Shown in pieces: positions 6,699 through 7,843 of a stretch of 7,843 nucleotides of DNA (the first letter of the stretch is position 1; each line of letters starts with the position of its first letter). The DNA is from Lachnospiraceae bacterium UBA3814 (GTDB lineage Bacteria; Bacillota; Clostridia; Lachnospirales; Lachnospiraceae), in assembly GCA_002368575.1 (NCBI GenBank), contig DFEA01000068.1:1-7843 (forward strand), given 5' to 3'. The translations under genes and the position numbers were made by a program. A model generated the notes under the pieces. It saw only the letters and a program-made list of their open reading frames with translations, did not search any database and was not told the origin of the DNA.

Positions 6699-6726
6699 TA
6701 TAATAGGGTTGCGGAAGCTCTGTGAT

Positions 6727-6759
6727 AAAGAACAGGCGGCAGCTTAAAAGCCTGCCGCC
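6727..6759 (-). terminator. Hairpin (attenuating terminator) after the binding-protein gene
   Basis: On the minus strand, GGCGGCAG (6759-6752) pairs perfectly with CTGCCGCC (6742-6735) across a 9-base loop, followed by TGTTCTTT (6734-6727). It lies 15 bases after the TAA of the binding-protein gene and 46 bases before the ATPase start. A strong stem with an imperfect U-tract suggests partial termination, or 3'-end protection of the upstream message, making more lipoprotein than membrane complex. Outside this hairpin, the 94-base gap holds only the ATPase ribosome binding site. Confidence 0.65.
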
Positions 6760-6774
6760 CACATGAGCTTAACG

Positions 6775-7843
6775 TTATTCAACATCGATCCCTGTAAAGT
6801 CATCCGGCGTAAGCCCGTTAAAGTTTGCGGCCGGAACTATGGTCCCGTTCTTCACCAGCTCATAAGCCTTGTCGATGTTAGCGATAGCCTCGGCGCTCAG
6901 CTGGCACCTGCCTTCTTCACTTACATAGCCTACGGAATCAGTATCTATGCCAAGAAGGTAATTGCCGCCCTTGAAGGAACCGTCAAGCACGGTTTCAAGA
7001 ACCCGCTTATCGTTTACACCCATGATCTTAAGAGACGATGTAAGGATTATATTGCTGTCTCCGTTTGCGCCGTCATCGTACTGGTCGGTATCGCAGCCTA
7101 TGACATAAGCCTTGTCCTTGCTCTCCTTGACAGCGGTAAACACACCGTTGCCCGAGTCTCCGGCCGCCACGAAGATAACATCGCAGCCCTCCTTTAAGAG
7201 CGCATCGCCTATAACCTTGCCGGTGGCGGGATCAGCAAAGGAGCCTATGTAGTTGCCGCCTACGTTCGCCCCGGTCACATCCGTGCCCGCATATGAGGCA
7301 AGCTCCACTATCTCGGCGCTCGTACCATAATGCCTGTTGCTGTAATTAACTCCCGACATAAATCCGTACTGATAATTAACATTCGTCGGATATGCTATGC
7401 CGTTTACGACCGCAACCTTTCCGGTAACCGTCGTCATTGCGGCTGCGATCCCCGCAAGGAAACCGCCCTCCTGCTCCTTGAAGGTCATGGCATAGATATT
7501 GTCGAGCTCTACTTCATTTCCCTCGGCATCCGTCGGGGAGGTATCCACCAGAATAAACTTTGTATCCGGATTATCCTCCGCGATCTCGGTTATCCCGGCA
7601 AACTGGAAACCATCGCAAACGATAACGTCATAATCGGCAACAATATCACTGACCGCATTGATGCAGGCGTTCGTATCCCCGGTGGTTTCCCGGACAGGGG
7701 TCACCTCCGACTCCGGATGATCCTCTATGAAGCTCAGTATGCCATTGTAATTATCCTCGTTAAAGGAGCCGTCATCAACTCCTGACGGAGAGGTCACAAT
7801 GGCTATCTTAAGACCTCCCCCGGACTGCTCTGTGCCGGCGCTC
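6775..7843 (-). CDS. nupN: BMP-family substrate-binding lipoprotein, 5' end cut by the window
   Basis: The extracytoplasmic ligand-binding component of the importer (Bmp/PnrA/NupN family). At least 355 residues are visible. The frame stays open to the right edge, so a GTG at 7797 that could be taken as a start is internal: residues before it read SAGTEQSGGGLKIAIV, which looks like a post-lipobox linker leading into the first beta strand. The signal peptide and lipobox cysteine lie beyond the edge. Family features, numbered from the first visible full codon, include DDGSFNE (23-29, in place of the usual DKSFN), EQEGGFLAGIAAA (about 122-134), SFADPATGK (about 204-212), DVIFVAAGDSGNGVF (about 222-236) and VIGCDTDQ (about 246-253). 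Purine nucleosides are the likeliest ligand by family and operon order, but BMP proteins also bind other molecules. The gene ends with TAA at 6777-6775, followed by the hairpin at 6727-6759. Confidence 0.92.
   Translation of the reverse strand, partial: SAGTEQSGGGLKIAIVTSPSGVDDGSFNEDNYNGILSFIEDHPESEVTPVRETTGDTNACINAVSDIVADYDVIVCDGFQFAGITEIAEDNPDTKFILVDTSPTDAEGNEVELDNIYAMTFKEQEGGFLAGIAAAMTTVTGKVAVVNGIAYPTNVNYQYGFMSGVNYSNRHYGTSAEIVELASYAGTDVTGANVGGNYIGSFADPATGKVIGDALLKEGCDVIFVAAGDSGNGVFTAVKESKDKAYVIGCDTDQYDDGANGDSNIILTSSLKIMGVNDKRVLETVLDGSFKGGNYLLGIDTDSVGYVSEEGRCQLSAEAIANIDKAYELVKNGTIVPAANFNGLTPDDFTGIDVE

Noticed and set aside
6700..6705. TATTAT on the minus strand before the ATPase gene as a -10 box
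   Set aside because: Transcription would start inside the Shine-Dalgarno sequence, and the only -35 candidate is poor; more likely chance.
7795..7797. GTG at 7797 as the start of the binding protein
   Set aside because: It lies inside the first beta strand (LKIAIV-TSPSG) and the frame continues open to the window edge through a linker-like stretch.

Overview
The window looks like a piece of a Gram-positive, low-to-mid GC Firmicute chromosome, most likely a Clostridia/Lachnospiraceae-type anaerobe. The reasons are strong AGGAGG-like ribosome binding sites, a BMP-family substrate-binding protein whose visible N-terminus looks like a lipoprotein linker, and protein sequences that resemble what I recall from Lachnospiraceae. 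The genus cannot be named from sequence alone.

Layout, left to right. (1) Bases 1-35, minus strand: the first 11 codons of an unidentified gene that runs off the left edge. A good minus-strand sigma-A-type promoter (126-154) and a Shine-Dalgarno sequence (43-49) precede it. (2) 247-1551, plus strand: a soluble two-PAS diguanylate cyclase with an intact GGDEF motif, divergent from (1). (3) 1596-2993, minus strand, convergent with (2): a 12-TM MFS transporter carrying an extra C-terminal ~60-residue CxxC domain. (4) 3044-7843, minus strand: a BMP-type ABC importer operon. In transcription order it holds the substrate-binding lipoprotein (its 5' end lies beyond the right edge), an intergenic hairpin, the double-domain ATPase, and two permeases. 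The permease genes overlap by ATGA, and the first permease starts at TTG 5 bp after the ATPase stop. Gene order and families match the B. subtilis nupNOPQ nucleoside importer.

How the genes work together. The lipoprotein would capture a ligand, most probably a purine nucleoside by family analogy, outside the membrane. The two permeases form the channel and the tandem ATPase powers it. The hairpin after the lipoprotein gene would let the binding protein be made in excess over the membrane complex. The MFS gene follows 50 bp downstream; whether it belongs to the operon is unclear, because the gap holds a TATAAT box and a 6-bp inverted repeat that suggest separate control. The diguanylate cyclase is transcribed in the opposite direction and need not be related.

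Most of the window is ordinary transport and signalling. The parts most worth a second look are the MFS/CxxC fusion, the A8 slippery-type run placed exactly at the fusion junction (a slip either way ends translation within about 12 codons), the apparently leaderless MFS start with an operator-like repeat, and the one-sided decay of the ATPase's second nucleotide site. I see no CRISPR array, tRNA, rRNA, transposon or phage gene.
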